From Halicephalobus mephisto (lineage: Eukaryota > Nematoda > Chromadorea > Rhabditida > Panagrolaimidae), in assembly GCA_009193035.1 (NCBI GenBank), contig SWDT01000005.1, forward strand, positions 558,001 to 622,000: a DNA stretch of 64,000 nt, read 5' to 3'. Both the position numbers and the translations under genes were made by a program. The notes under the pieces were generated by a model. The model did no database searches. It worked only from the letters and a program-made list of their open reading frames with translations, and had not been told where the DNA came from. Numbering within the stretch: the first letter of the stretch is position 1; each line of letters starts with the position of its first letter. Positions 53,205 through 63,951 of the stretch are shown here, in pieces.

Positions 53205-54568
53205 GTTTCATAGTTCCAAGTGCAATCTAAGATGATGTGTATCAGAAAGTGACCTAATTTTAGTCATTCCCTTAAATCTTGGTGAGGATATTACTGGAAG
53301 GGAAAGATAATTGGAGTATTATTTATGAATAAGAGTAACTTATTTTTTTGTATAATAAAAGAGATGGTACTTTTTAGATTTTTGGGGATTATTTGTTTTA
53401 AGTTGATTACGGTAGTTGTGGTGATATTGTGAATTTGGGAAATTTGAAAAATGGAATATGGTATTTTTGAAAAATGATTTTAATTTTTGAAATTTGTAAA
53501 AATATAATTTTTTTGGAATTTTATGAAATAATATACTGTATTTCCTCCAAAATAAGCCCCGGGGGTTTTTTTTTCAATAACCTAAAGGGGGTTTATTTTA
53601 GAGGAAATACGGTATTTTGAAATGACAGTAAAATAGAGAAAAAAGTAATACAGTTACTGTAAGGGAATAAAACTTATTTTTTTTGGTTGATTAGTACTGT
53701 AGAAATTGTAATTTTTTGGTTTACAAAAGTAATTCAAAAATGAGAAATTAATTAAAATTTCAAATCAATTTTGTTCGTTTTTTAATTTTTGAATGACGTC
53801 ATTATTGTTCTGAATTAATTAACACGTAAGTTGGGTTCTTGTGCCTCAGGGATTTCCGTCTTGAGAGTTGATTTTTTTATTACTTTTTTGTTTATAACTT
53901 GATTCATATTAGTGAAAGATTAAATTTACCAAGATCGTCAGAAACTTTTGAGGTGAAAATTAATATAATTCTTTTTGTATATTTTTTGACGTTAAATTCC
54001 ATTAATATCTGAGGATAAATAAATTCAACACAATCTTTAGTAATTTTCGTGACAGAAGTTGATTTTTATATATTTTTTGTACCGATCTTGACTCTCACTG
54101 GTAAATGACAAAATTCAACATGATCTTCAGTGATTTTCGTGACGGAAGTTGGTTTTTATTTTTATATATTTTTTGTACCAACTTTGACTCTCACTGGTAA
54201 ATAACAAAATTCAACACGATCTTTAGTAATTTTCGTGACGGAAGTTGGTACAAAAAGTTTATAAAAATAAAAACCAACTTTGACTCGCACTGGTAAAAAT
54301 GAAATTTAATATGATCTATAGTAATTTTTGTGACGGAAGTTGATTTTTATTTTTATATATTTTTTGTACCAACTTTGACTCTCACTGGTAAAAAATGAAA
54401 TTTAATATGATCTTTTGTAATTTTCGTGGTGATGGTTGACTTTGCGTTTCATAAAAACTACTTTTTTGAATGTAGGTAATTACGGCAAATGAATTACGAT
54501 AAAGTAACTTTAAAAAAATTAACTTTATTTGAAAGACTGGATTAGGCTCCTTTGGTTTTGAAATACAA
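53205..54568. repeat. Intergenic repeats downstream of GM130
   Basis: 53534-53614 is the second 'TACYGTATTTC' MITE. About 54020-54440 holds four or five ~95-120-bp units with 'ttttcgtgacggaagttg' and 'aactttgactctcactgg', one stretch being inverted. No gene is seen. Confidence 0.65.
53534..53614. mobile_element. 81-bp 'TACYGTATTTC' MITE, copy 2
   Basis: It runs from 'tactgtatttcctccaaaa' to 'ttttagaggaaatacggta' with a 'gccccggggg' centre; TA at both outer edges. Same ends as 41335-41434. Confidence 0.8.
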
Positions 54569-54840
54569 CTATCTGGGGTTTCTAGCACCTATGGAGCTTA
54601 GGATTCGCTCAAAGACCGATTTTCTTGTCTCCTTTGGGAAGAAACTTGCTTGATAGTCGGGAACCGCTCCGGGAAGAACAGAAGGTTTTACTGAAAACTG
54701 CAAGGAATTCAGTGAATCCATCATAAAAAACAACAACTCACTTGGATTCGATTGTGTTGTTGTAGAAGGATGGTGGATGCCCAACGAAGGTCGCTGGCGA
54801 GCGCGTCGATTGACGAGAGTCGCCGCGTGCTGACCGCCAT
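54569..54840 (-). CDS. Two small exons: probable 3' end of the 57-60 kb gene, or a 75-aa gene
   Basis: Exons 54840-54742 and 54697-54569 on the minus strand, split by a 45-bp intron with GTGAGT and 'ccttgcag'. They encode 'MAVSTRRLSSIDALASDLRW' through 'FFPKETRKSVFERILSSIGA' and end at TAG. The acceptor 'gagttacag' abuts the ATG, so this could be a trans-spliced 75-aa gene. More likely they are the last exons of the disordered-protein gene upstream: its long exon has a donor at 57219 leaving phase 0, and this exon starts in phase 0. The intervening DNA carries a minisatellite and a mariner. The sequence has no family I recognise. Confidence 0.6.
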
Positions 54841-54937
54841 CTGTAACTCTGAATCTGTCAGTCAATTCATTTAAAAATCATTCTATTATAAAAAATCAAA
54901 AGTCGTACTATATAAAAAATCAAAAATCGTACTATTA

Positions 54938-56211
54938 GGTGTCACAAAAAAACATGCGGTTTTTTCAAAAAACTTTGGGTTTATTTTTTTAAAAATTCAA
55001 ATAACCAAATTAAGGAAAATATAGACCATCATATTCTACAACTTGATTCCAACGATTGGCTAAATCAAGGATCCCATTCTTATACCATTCCTCAGATTTT
55101 GAATCAAAAAACCGCTGCACTTCCAACTTGACGTGATCTAATGTATCGAATTGCTTTCCCTTCATGAAATGAGCCATACTCCGGAACAAATGATAATCGA
55201 ACGGAGAAATGTCCGGACTATAAGGAGAGATGTGGTAAAATTTCTATTCCATCTAAGCTTTCGATTTTTTCGCGAGTTTGATTGGAGGTGTGCGCTTTCG
55301 CATTATCTTGGAGGAGTAGCGCTCTCTTTCGATTAATCACTGCCGGATACTTCACTGACAGAGCTTCATACATATGCTGCAATTGAGTGCAGTAGATGTC
55401 AGAGTTTATGTTTTGACCCTTGGGGATCAGCTCGTAATAGATTGGACCTTCGAAATTCCAAAAGACACTGAGTAAAACCTTGGTTGCAAAGCGATTCTGT
55501 TTAGGCACGGGATCTGCGGGTTCTCCAACAGATAGCCATTGTTTGGAACGACGAATGTTACGCCAGTAGATCCAGGACTCATCACAAGTCACAATTCGCT
55601 TGAAGAAACGGAGATCCAAAGGATTAGCAAGTAATTCTTTACATAGTGTCAGACGGGCTTCCACTTGCTCATCAGTCAAATCATGAGGGATAAGTCGGGC
55701 TGATCGGCTAGACTTTCCGAGCTGATGGAGATGACGTTGTATAGTCATATAGGATATATGAAAGACACTTGATAGTTCACGCAGACTTTGGCTTGGATCA
55801 GACTCCACACAGTCAAGCAGCGCTTTGTCATTCACACTTGAACATCGACCTGAGCCTGAACGGTGTTTGAGGGTTGTATCCCCTTCTCGAAAACGTTTGA
55901 ACCAAGATTGTGCAGCACGTTCACTTACAGTTCCTTGCCCTTCTACTTCGCATATTTCATCGGCGGCTTGTCTTGCAGTATAGCCTTTTTTGAAGAAGAA
56001 AAGTAGGACAGCAAGAACGTTCTGATCAAGCATGACGAAAAAGATTTACAAAACTTAAATGAGTAACGGCGCGTCACCGGATCCTTTTATATCCTATTGC
56101 CAGAGTCTCGAGCAATTAATAGACTATTCCAGAATTTCCTGGTGAAACCGAGAAAATTCTAGAGAAATCCTCAAAGTTAACCCCCAAACCGCATGTTTTT
56201 TTGTGACACCC
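54938..56211 (-). mobile_element. mariner-family DNA transposon, 1.27 kb, full-length but frameshifted
   Basis: Inverted ends 'ggtgtcacaaaaaaacatgc' (left) and 'gcatgtttttttgtgacacc' (right), flanked by TA on both sides. A transposase frame on the minus strand fills most of it. Size, ends and TA target are those of mariner elements. Confidence 0.93.
55010..56033 (-). pseudogene. mariner transposase, single frameshift near the third catalytic Asp
   Basis: The ATG at 56033 opens an intact frame to about 55238 with the N-terminal helix-turn-helix region ('YTARQAADEICEVEG', 'SGSGRCSSVND') and the first two catalytic Asp residues ('VTCDESWIYW', 'LLQDNAKAHTS'). Around 55225-55240 a one-base gain shifts the frame. 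The rest ('SPDISPFDYHLF' with the third Asp, then the usual C-terminus to a stop at 55010) lies in another frame. As it stands the copy cannot make a whole DD34D transposase. Otherwise it is little decayed, so it may be a recent arrival. Confidence 0.9.
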
Positions 56212-56411
56212 TAATATTATAAAAAAATCAAAAATCATATTGAAAAAAAAATCAAAAGTCGTACTATTATAAAAAAATCAAAAATCATTCTATTATAAAA
56301 AATCAAAAATCGTACTATTATAAAAAAAATCAAAAATCATATTGTAAAAAAAAATTATTCTATTATAAAAAAATTAAAAATTATACTATTGTAAAAAAAT
56401 TAAAAATCGAT

Positions 56412-57186
56412 GAAATAGTGTTGTGACTTTTTTAATAATTTTCAAAATTGTTTAATTTTTATTAAATTTTAAAACCTGAAAGTTTTAGAATTTTCTTGAA
56501 TTCTGAAAATCCCTGGAATTTTATTTAATTTTTGAAATCTCTAAAATTTCACTGGATTCTGGAAATTTAGAATTTTTTTGAATTTTGGAAATACCTAGAA
56601 TTTTTTTGAATTCTGGAAATCTAGAGTTTTCTTGAATTCTGGAAAGCTTCAGAAACTCCTACAAAGATCCCTGAAATATCGAGAATTTTCTATTAGATTT
56701 TGTAAAATTCTAGAAATCTATAAACTTGTTTGAAATTTTTTAAGATTTCAGAACCCTCATTGGATTCTGGAAAATTGCGAAATCCTAAAAGAACTCTACA
56801 AATTTCCATAAGATTCTAGAATTCTCCAGAATCTTCCACTACGGTCTAAAACATCTCAGAATCTTCCATTACGGTCTAAAACATCCCAGAAGTTTCCACT
56901 ACGGTCTAAAACATCTCAGAATTTTCCATTACGGTCTAAAACATCCCACAATCTTCCACTACGGTCTAAAACATCTCAGAATTTTCCACTACGGTCTAAA
57001 ACATTCCAGAAGCTTCCACTACGGTCTAAAACATTCCAGAAGCTTCCACTACGGTCTAAAACATCCCACAATCTTCCACTACGGTCTAAAACATCTCAGA
57101 ATTTTCCATTACGGTCTAAAACATTCCAGAAGTTTCCACTACGATCTAAAACATCTCAGAAGTTTCCACAAAGTACTTATTATTTA
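56412..57186. repeat. AT-rich stretch and 30-bp 'ctacggtctaaaacat' array
   Basis: 56412-56825 is AT-rich with 'gattctggaa'-type words. From 56826 to about 57165 there are some twelve units of ~30 bp: a constant 'ttccactacggtctaaaaca' (or cattacgg) followed by a variable 'tc(c/t)cagaa(g/t)c'. It looks superficially like spaced repeats but the 'spacers' are only 8-10 bp variants of one another. It is a minisatellite. Confidence 0.8.
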
Positions 57187-57219
57187 TCAGTAAAAAAATG
57201 GAAACGAATAATTCCCTAC

Positions 57220-60200
57220 CTTATCGTTTGGGATCCAGCACGGTTGTCCGTTGACAGATCCCGGGATTTCTCCGTTCCTTAGGTACTTTCCGTTGACAGA
57301 ACTTTGATTAGAATGCTGTTGATGAAATTGATGAAAACTTTCGCTTTTCGTCATTGCGTAATGTCCGTTTTGGATCGGAGGCCAATTTCGCTGTTGTTCG
57401 TTGACGTTGATTCTGAGATGATTGAAGCTTCGAGTTTCCTTCAGAGGGCACATCCTCGGATCCGGATGTTTCCAATGTCCAATCAGGTCGTCTACAGTAG
57501 GCAATCCCATGGCCACTCTGTGTCTTCTAAGTTCGTCTTCTCTTTCCTTCAAATTCTGAATTTCTGCTGCGATTCGAGATTCGGTTTTGTGGGGATTTCC
57601 GTTTTGGGGGTTGCTGGGGTTCTTGGACAAGGGTGTCGGGGACTGCTTCCGGGTGATCAGAGCTGCGGCGGATTTTTTGACGAATCTGCCGCCTTTTTTG
57701 ATTATGTTCCATTTTGAATCTTCATAGATCTGTTCCTGTTCAACCGAGGGTCCTTTTTCAAGTTGAGGAATCTGCGGTTTCGGATTCTGAAATTGGATTC
57801 TTTCAGGAAAAGATTCTTCTCTTTGAAGACTTCTGGAGTAAAATCTTTCATCTTGTTTTTTATTCCGTTGAAGAGTAGATTGTTCATCGACAATTCTATG
57901 GATATCGTCGGATTTCATACTGGCTACTCGTTCGATGGCCCGCTTCTGGAGGTTGAATTTCGTTTTTCCTCTTCTTCCGAGTCTCTTCGTCTGTCGTCTG
58001 GAGCTTTTTCTGATTTTCACCAATTCAGAAGCATCTTTCAGAACTACAATCTTCCTCGGAAGTCTGTTCATCCTGTCAATGACGTCACGAGGGATTCTGA
58101 TTCCCAGATACTGTACGACTTGCCAATTTGACTTCAGAAACTGAAGTAGAAGATCCGCTTCTTCAGCTAGACATTCTTCTCCGGTTTTTTCTTCTTCTTG
58201 AACGACTTCTGGAGATTTCCGTTGTTCTACAGTATCCTTAGGAACTAGCTGGGGAGGAGGAGGAGGGAAGTCTCCGCTGTCCTGATGTTGATGATGGAAG
58301 GCATCTGTCGACAAGTTTACAGAAGTTTTTGGAGACTTCGGAGTGGATTTGATGAGTAGATTCTGCGAAGATTGTTGAGGAAATGTTTCTTTAACTTCAT
58401 CATTGATGGTCATAACACATTTTAGATTTTCTTTTCCTTTTTTCGGTTCTTTGTTGATCATGTTCACGACGGATTTGACTTTGCTGTTCATGACGGGTTT
58501 GGCCACTTCTAAATCGTAAATTCTTTCTTCTTCAGATTCCTTCTGAATCCGTCTTTCTTGGATTTTCCTTTGGATTTGTTCGATTTCATTTTGTCTTTGG
58601 TTTTTTTGAGGAAGAGGTTCCCATTTTCGTTTTTCCATTGTATGTCCGGGAGTACTGTAATTTTTGTCGTTCACATTTGGAGTGAATATTTGGAGTGTTT
58701 TTGGTTTTACAGATTCTTCTTCCAAATCGTTAATTTCTTCCAAATAAGGTTCGACTTGTTCTAGTTTTATTTTATTCGGATTTCTTCTTAAATCTTGGGT
58801 GCTTTGTTCGTAAAGTTGATCTTCGTCTTCGAAATTTCTACCGTAATGTCTGCCGTTATTTAGGTTGTTTCCAGATTCTTTCCTTCTGATCCCCATCATC
58901 GGCTGAACGGCTCTCTGAGAACTGTTTCGTTTGTCAAAAGTCCCTAGATTGATTTTGACGTTTTTGGTGTCCGGATAACTTTGGTTTTCTTCGACCTGTT
59001 TCATCTGCTGTTTCACCAACGGATGATTGCTCAAGGCGGTTTTGAAACTAGACCCTTTTGTGAATTTTAAGTCTTCTTCGTAATCACTATCAACGTTTTT
59101 GAAGCAATTTTCGTACTTGGGAGTTCTGGCCGAAGATCCGAAGTTGATCCTCGGGACGTTCTTCTCCTGATCTCTTCCGTTGACCAATTGGTAAGTGTAT
59201 TCGTCCCTGCTCGGAGAAAATTGGTCTTCATCCTCTAGTGGTCTCTGTATCGGTCTAAAATCGAAATTTCTAATAAAATCACAGTATTATAAAAAATAAA
59301 AAATGAAAGTTGTTGCGAAATGGTCCAGACACGATTTTCGCAGAATCTTGGTTGACGAAACTTAGAGTAGAGTGTAGAAAATTTTAAACATTTCGATCTT
59401 ATTCTAGAAGGATTCTGGAAGTTTTAAAGTATCTGTGGGATTCTGGGAAGATTCAGGAGCTTCTATCCGATATTTGAAATTTTTCAATTTCGTATTTGAT
59501 TCGGAAAATTTCTAAGATTCTAGGAATTTCAAAAGTACCTATAACGTTCTAATAATTCCTATCAAATTTCCGGAAATCCAAAGTTTTTACTAAATTCTAC
59601 AATCTACAAGATGCTTAGAATTCCTTAAAAACTATCATTTTCCACTTGATTCTGATTTTTTATAAGATTCTACATGCAAAAAAATATAACTTTTAGTTCA
59701 GTAACAAACATTAATCGTTACTATTATGTTACAATTTTCGTCACAAACGTCAAATATCACGAAAAATGTGACGATTATCCTCATTTTTATCGCATTTTAC
59801 AATTGTTACTGATCTAAAAGTTATTTTTTGTGTGATTTTAATGGAACTATACATTGAATCTAATATATCAAATACATCAGAGTCATTTTAATGTATCTAT
59901 ATATCACATAAAATCACCGATATCCATACACAAAAACTGTAATTTTTAGTTCAGTAGCAAATACAAATCGTCACTATTATATTACAATTTTCGTCATAAA
60001 TTTGAAATATCACGAAAAATGTGACGATTGTTATAGAACCAAAAGTTACGCTTTTTTGTGTGTAATACTGTAGAAATCTAAACTCACCGATAACCGTGGT
60101 CATTTCTCAAAAATTGTTCTCTCGATTGTTTGAAGTTGTTTCCACTTCTGTCGACGTTAATAGTGACAACAGGGGTTCCATAGTGGCTTTTACTGTATCT

Positions 60201-60233
60201 TGAATTCTGTCTAGGGTCCTTGGGTCTGACCAT
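57220..60233 (-). CDS. Large disordered, coiled-coil protein (unnamed)
   Basis: Exons 60233-60088 and 59254-57220 on the minus strand join in phase (CG+A gives Arg) for about 727 codons. The frame could instead end at the stop at 57187, but a GTAGGG donor at 57219 leaves phase 0 and probably leads to the exons at 54840-54569 (total 802 aa). The sequence is mostly low-order, Lys/Glu/Gln/Asn-rich. Landmarks: 'IEQIQRKIQERRIQKESEEE' (helical), a polyproline 'FPPPPPQL', a compact segment 'LLLQFLKSNWQVVQYLGIRI', and 'IAAEIQNLKEREDELRRHR' followed by 'GLPTVDDLI'. The last piece resembles the conserved block of AKAP2/MISP-type actin or cortex proteins; the similarity is short. Predicted role: cytoskeletal or junctional scaffold (inference). 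Intron 1 contains a CACAAAA dimer. Confidence 0.75.
59676..60062. mobile_element. Palindromic CACAAAA-type element, locus E (dimer)
   Basis: Two monomers with the standard spacer, in intron 1 of the disordered-protein gene. The right half ends 'aaaagttacgcttttttgtg' and its last monomer is shortened, resembling locus A at that end ('ttatagaaccaaaagttac'). Confidence 0.85.
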
Positions 60234-62340
60234 AACGGAATAAAGGACTTTCAACTGGCTTCGGGATCAGCACAAATGAAAATTGTTCAAAGGAATGTTT
60301 GGCCTTATTAGTCAGTTTTGACAGCTCAAAGCCCGGCTTCGTTTTGACAGTTTTCTCTCGATTGACAAAAAGGTCAACCGGATTCCTCGACCAACCGTCA
60401 ACAGAAAAATATTTTCGCATTTTCTGAATTTTCAACTTGTCTGAAATGAAAAACAACAGTAATTATCAATATTTTATAATAAAATAAGAAATTTAAAAAA
60501 ATATTTTAAAAAAGTCATTAAATTTTCTGTAACAAAATGGCACCTCAAAAGTTATAAAAATTGTGACATAACTTTACTCAAAAATTACGAAATATGCTGT
60601 GATGAAATGCCATTGAAAAGTTACGTGATTTTCCGTAACAAATTTTCATCTAAAAGCTGTGAATTATTCTGTAGTACAATACCATTCAAAAGTTACGTGA
60701 TTTTCCATAACATATTTTCACTTAATAGTTATACACTATTAAGCAATAAAATATCACCTAATAGTTATACACTATTCTGTAACAAATTTTCATTTAATAG
60801 TTATATATTATTATGTAACAAATTTTCATCTAATAATTATACACTATTATGCAATAAAATATCACCTAGTAGTTATACACTATTCTGTAACAAATCTTTA
60901 TCTAATAGTTATATACTATTATGCAACAAATTTTGACCTAATAATTATACACTATTCTGTAGTACAATATCATCCAAAAGTTACGTGATTTTCTTAACAT
61001 ATTTTCACTTAATAGTTATACACTATTCTGTAACAAATTTTCACCTAATAATTATATACTATTCTGTAGTACAATATTATCCAAAAGTTACGTGATTTTC
61101 TGGAACATAATTTCATCTAAAAGTTGTAAACTATCCTGTAGTACAATATCATCCAAAAGTTATGAAATCTTCTATGACACGTTACCACGCATTTACTATG
61201 GTTTCGTCACGAAAAAGTCACTATTCTTCCGTGTTGGAGATAAAGTACTCTATTCTGTTTCTGTCCTTAAAGTCCATCTTTTAAGTGGTTTCAATGGAAT
61301 TCATACTATATTGCTGAAAACTTGTTGAGAACAATTGCAATTGATTTTTGCCCTTTTATGAATAAGTCTTCGGCAACTAAAATAGAATACAAAAATCCAA
61401 ATTTTTTGCTTTTGTAAAAACGTGATTTTTTAATTTTTCGGTTTTTTGCAGCTTGAAAGTGAAGACAACTTCATGGATTTTCGACATAGCTGAAAGTCAA
61501 AAATCCAAAAACTAGGAAGTCAACAAGGCTTAATTTTCGGAACAATTAATATCCATGTAATTGTGAATTTTCGATTTTATCGAAACAGATTTTTTGATTT
61601 TTTTCATGTCTTTGAGAAATTTAAAAATTAAACTTTTTTAAAAATAAAAGTAGGTTTTCTTTAAAGTCTTCGATGAAAAATTTTATATAAGTTCGTTAAG
61701 CGTGGTTATCTAATGAGATCAAGCACTCTAGGAGGATTTAACATGTTGTTTGGAGGCAACTACGAGTATGTAGACCATAATAGTGAGTAGCTATTCCACA
61801 AATTGAAGATGATTTCGTAATTCATAAGATTGGTACGTATCGTATAAATCTCAGTTTAATTCTGAGTAAATGACGATATTAAATAGTATTAATATATAAT
61901 AACGAGGAGATTATGAGCGTAAAAATAAGTTGATGTTGAGTACCTTCAGAAAAAGCTACGTCATACTGTATGGCGTGTATCAACTTGATGAATTACGAAA
62001 TTCATCCCCATTTGTGTAATCATTCACCACTACTATCTATTTTATAAGTTTGCAACTATGTCCAAACAACTTAGTTAAACTTCGTCACAGTACTAGATCT
62101 TTTCTATATCCCTTGGTAAATTGGAACAATCAGTTTTTATTATAAATAAAGAATTATATATATTTATCATTTTTCTAGATACTCGACAAATACAAAGATT
62201 TCTGCTTTCATTTCTGTTATTGATATCTTTTCATCAATCTACGGATATTACTTCTGTAACTAATTAATCATTTTTAATTTTCTGATTATCCTGAATACGG
62301 TTTTCAGCATTCAGAAATCATATTAGATTTAATTAATTAA

Positions 62341-62410
<70 letters not shown>

Positions 62411-62448
62411 ATTATTATTAAATTCCTTCTGAATACGGTTTTTCAAAA
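60234..62448. repeat. Spacer before the GT11 gene: satellite, foldback and ATT run
   Basis: About 60540-61170: a ~45-bp satellite with 'agttatacactattctgtaa' and 'aaaagttacgtgattttc'. About 61690-62095: an imperfect foldback. 62338-62424: an (ATT)n microsatellite of about 28 units ending 25 bp before the GT11 start codon. A frame at 60211-60456 overlapping the upstream gene's first exon is treated as chance. Confidence 0.6.
62338..62424. repeat. (ATT)n microsatellite
   Basis: About 85 bp of almost uninterrupted ATT units, directly upstream of the GT11-like start codon at 62449. Confidence 0.95.
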
Positions 62449-63951
62449 ATGCATAAATTTCGTCGGAAATTTGTACTTTTTCTTTTAATTTTACCAATTT
62501 TACTTTTTATTTATTTTTACAACGAAAACCGTAATGTTAAGAAAGTGCTTATCGTACTAGAACCAAGGAATCCGAATTTGGTTGATTTTTATGAAAGAAA
62601 ATTCGAGAAATTTATTTTTTCTCTCAACAGCAATGGATGTGCTGACCTTGGAAATCAGATGTTCAAGATAGCGTCGCTTTACGGAATCGGACTTCATCCG
62701 AACGTCAACAGAACTCCAGGGTTGAATGAACCTATATATTGCCTCAGGCAGTACATCAGGGAATTTTCCATGACATTCCCTAATGTTATAAAACTGATTA
62801 AATTCGATGTAGGTTTTATTAAGAATTATATTGTTGTACAAGTTAGAAATGAATACTATTAGGGTATTATTTCAAAACAAATTTCTAAGACATGAATTTT
62901 GGATTTCATTTATAGAAACTTAGACTTGATTGTGAAAAATTCTAAAATTTTGGAATTACTATGGTACTAATTCACTAAGGAATAATACACACAAAAATAG
63001 ATATATAGTACATAATGTATGAACATATTAAAACAAGGCTGAAGTATGAGATACATTAGATCGATGTATTGATACTGTTAGGACCGCTGAATCCAAGATA
63101 ACATGAGGACTAGCATACTCCGGAGAATAGTTATCATTAATATTTAGCAACCTGTAGTAGAATATAAAACGGAACTTTAAACTTTCAGGATTTAAAAAAC
63201 AAAAAAGTCGCAGAAGTCAAGTTTGAAACTCGAACGTACGGAAATTTAGAAATGTAAAGTTTTATTTTAAAAATAAATTTTATGTTTTATTTTTAGAATC
63301 CACGATATCCCGAATAAATATTTGGTTGTTAATGGTGGATATTTCCAAAGATTCAGATACTTTAGTCACATCATGGATGAAATCCGCCAATTGTTCGACT
63401 TTCATCCGAAAATAAAATCTGAAGTTGAACAATACGGGACTCAGTTATTCAAGTTCGACAAATTTTCATACAAAATGTGTATCCACATTAAAGAGAAGAA
63501 TTTTATCGAAGACCGATTACTACAAACAAAAACCGAATTTTTGATTCCAGCAATTGCAACTGTGAGGAACTTTATTCTTCAGAAATACTCCAAAATACAC
63601 ATCTCATTGGTCTTCTTTACTGACGATGAGAAATTCGTCAATTCGTTCAATTTTTCAAAAGAATATTATTCGGACTTTTACCGACCAAAATTAACTTCTC
63701 GAGGAGCAGCTATGTACTTCGGAGTCAGATACTGCGATTCTCTATTGATATCTGCCGGTGAATCCTCATTTGCGTCTTGGATAGGTCTTCTGATGCCGAC
63801 AGGAAAGGATATTTTTTATAATCGCCGTGGTTCTAACAACGTTGCTGAAGATGTCGGAGAAGATCATGTCGATTACGAAAGATACCCAAAGCATTGGAAC
63901 AGTCTCGAATTGATTGAATCAAATAATACTGTAGTTATTAATAATAGGTAG
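62449..63951 (+). CDS. GT11 (alpha-1,2-fucosyltransferase-like) Golgi enzyme homologue
   Basis: Exons 62449-62808, 63189-63253 and 63297-63951 join in phase to 359 aa. The middle 65-nt exon ('DLKNKKVAEVKFETRTYGNL') is needed to connect the frames. Type II topology: a short basic tail, then a membrane helix 'FVLFLLILPILLFIYFY' (about 8-24). GT11 motifs: 'CADLGNQMFKIASLYGIGL' (about 64-82), 'VNGGYFQRFRYF', 'CIHIKEKNF' (about 203-211), 'VFFTDDEKF' and 'CDSLLISAGESSFASWIGL'. In active enzymes the third motif is HxRRGD; here the Arg-Arg-Gly-Asp is replaced by Lys-Glu-Lys-Asn, so GDP-fucose binding is doubtful. Worms have a large, diverged GT11-like family, many members without known activity. The ATG is close behind an ATT microsatellite. 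Confidence 0.88.

Larger units (their letters stand above)
54880..56410. repeat. 'aaaatcaaaaatcgtactat' minisatellite, split by mariner
   Basis: Units of about 25-29 bp ('aaaaaatcaaaaatcgtact' and 'attataa') occur both left (about 54880-54936) and right (about 56212-56410) of the mariner element, so the transposon landed inside this array. Confidence 0.75.

Noticed and set aside
54569..54865. 98-codon unspliced minus-strand frame
   Set aside because: It starts at a TTG and runs through a 45-bp intron with good GT/AG signals; the spliced reading from the ATG at 54840 is better.
56826..57165. Possible CRISPR-like array
   Set aside because: Variable parts are 8-10 bp versions of each other and the setting is eukaryotic; it is a minisatellite.
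60211..60456. 81-codon minus-strand frame overlapping the first exon of the disordered-protein gene
   Set aside because: Different frame from the spliced product, no family; at most an upstream reading frame in the leader.
60607..61328. Plus-strand frames rich in Ser, Tyr, Asn and Lys
   Set aside because: Translations of the ~45-bp satellite upstream of the GT11 gene.
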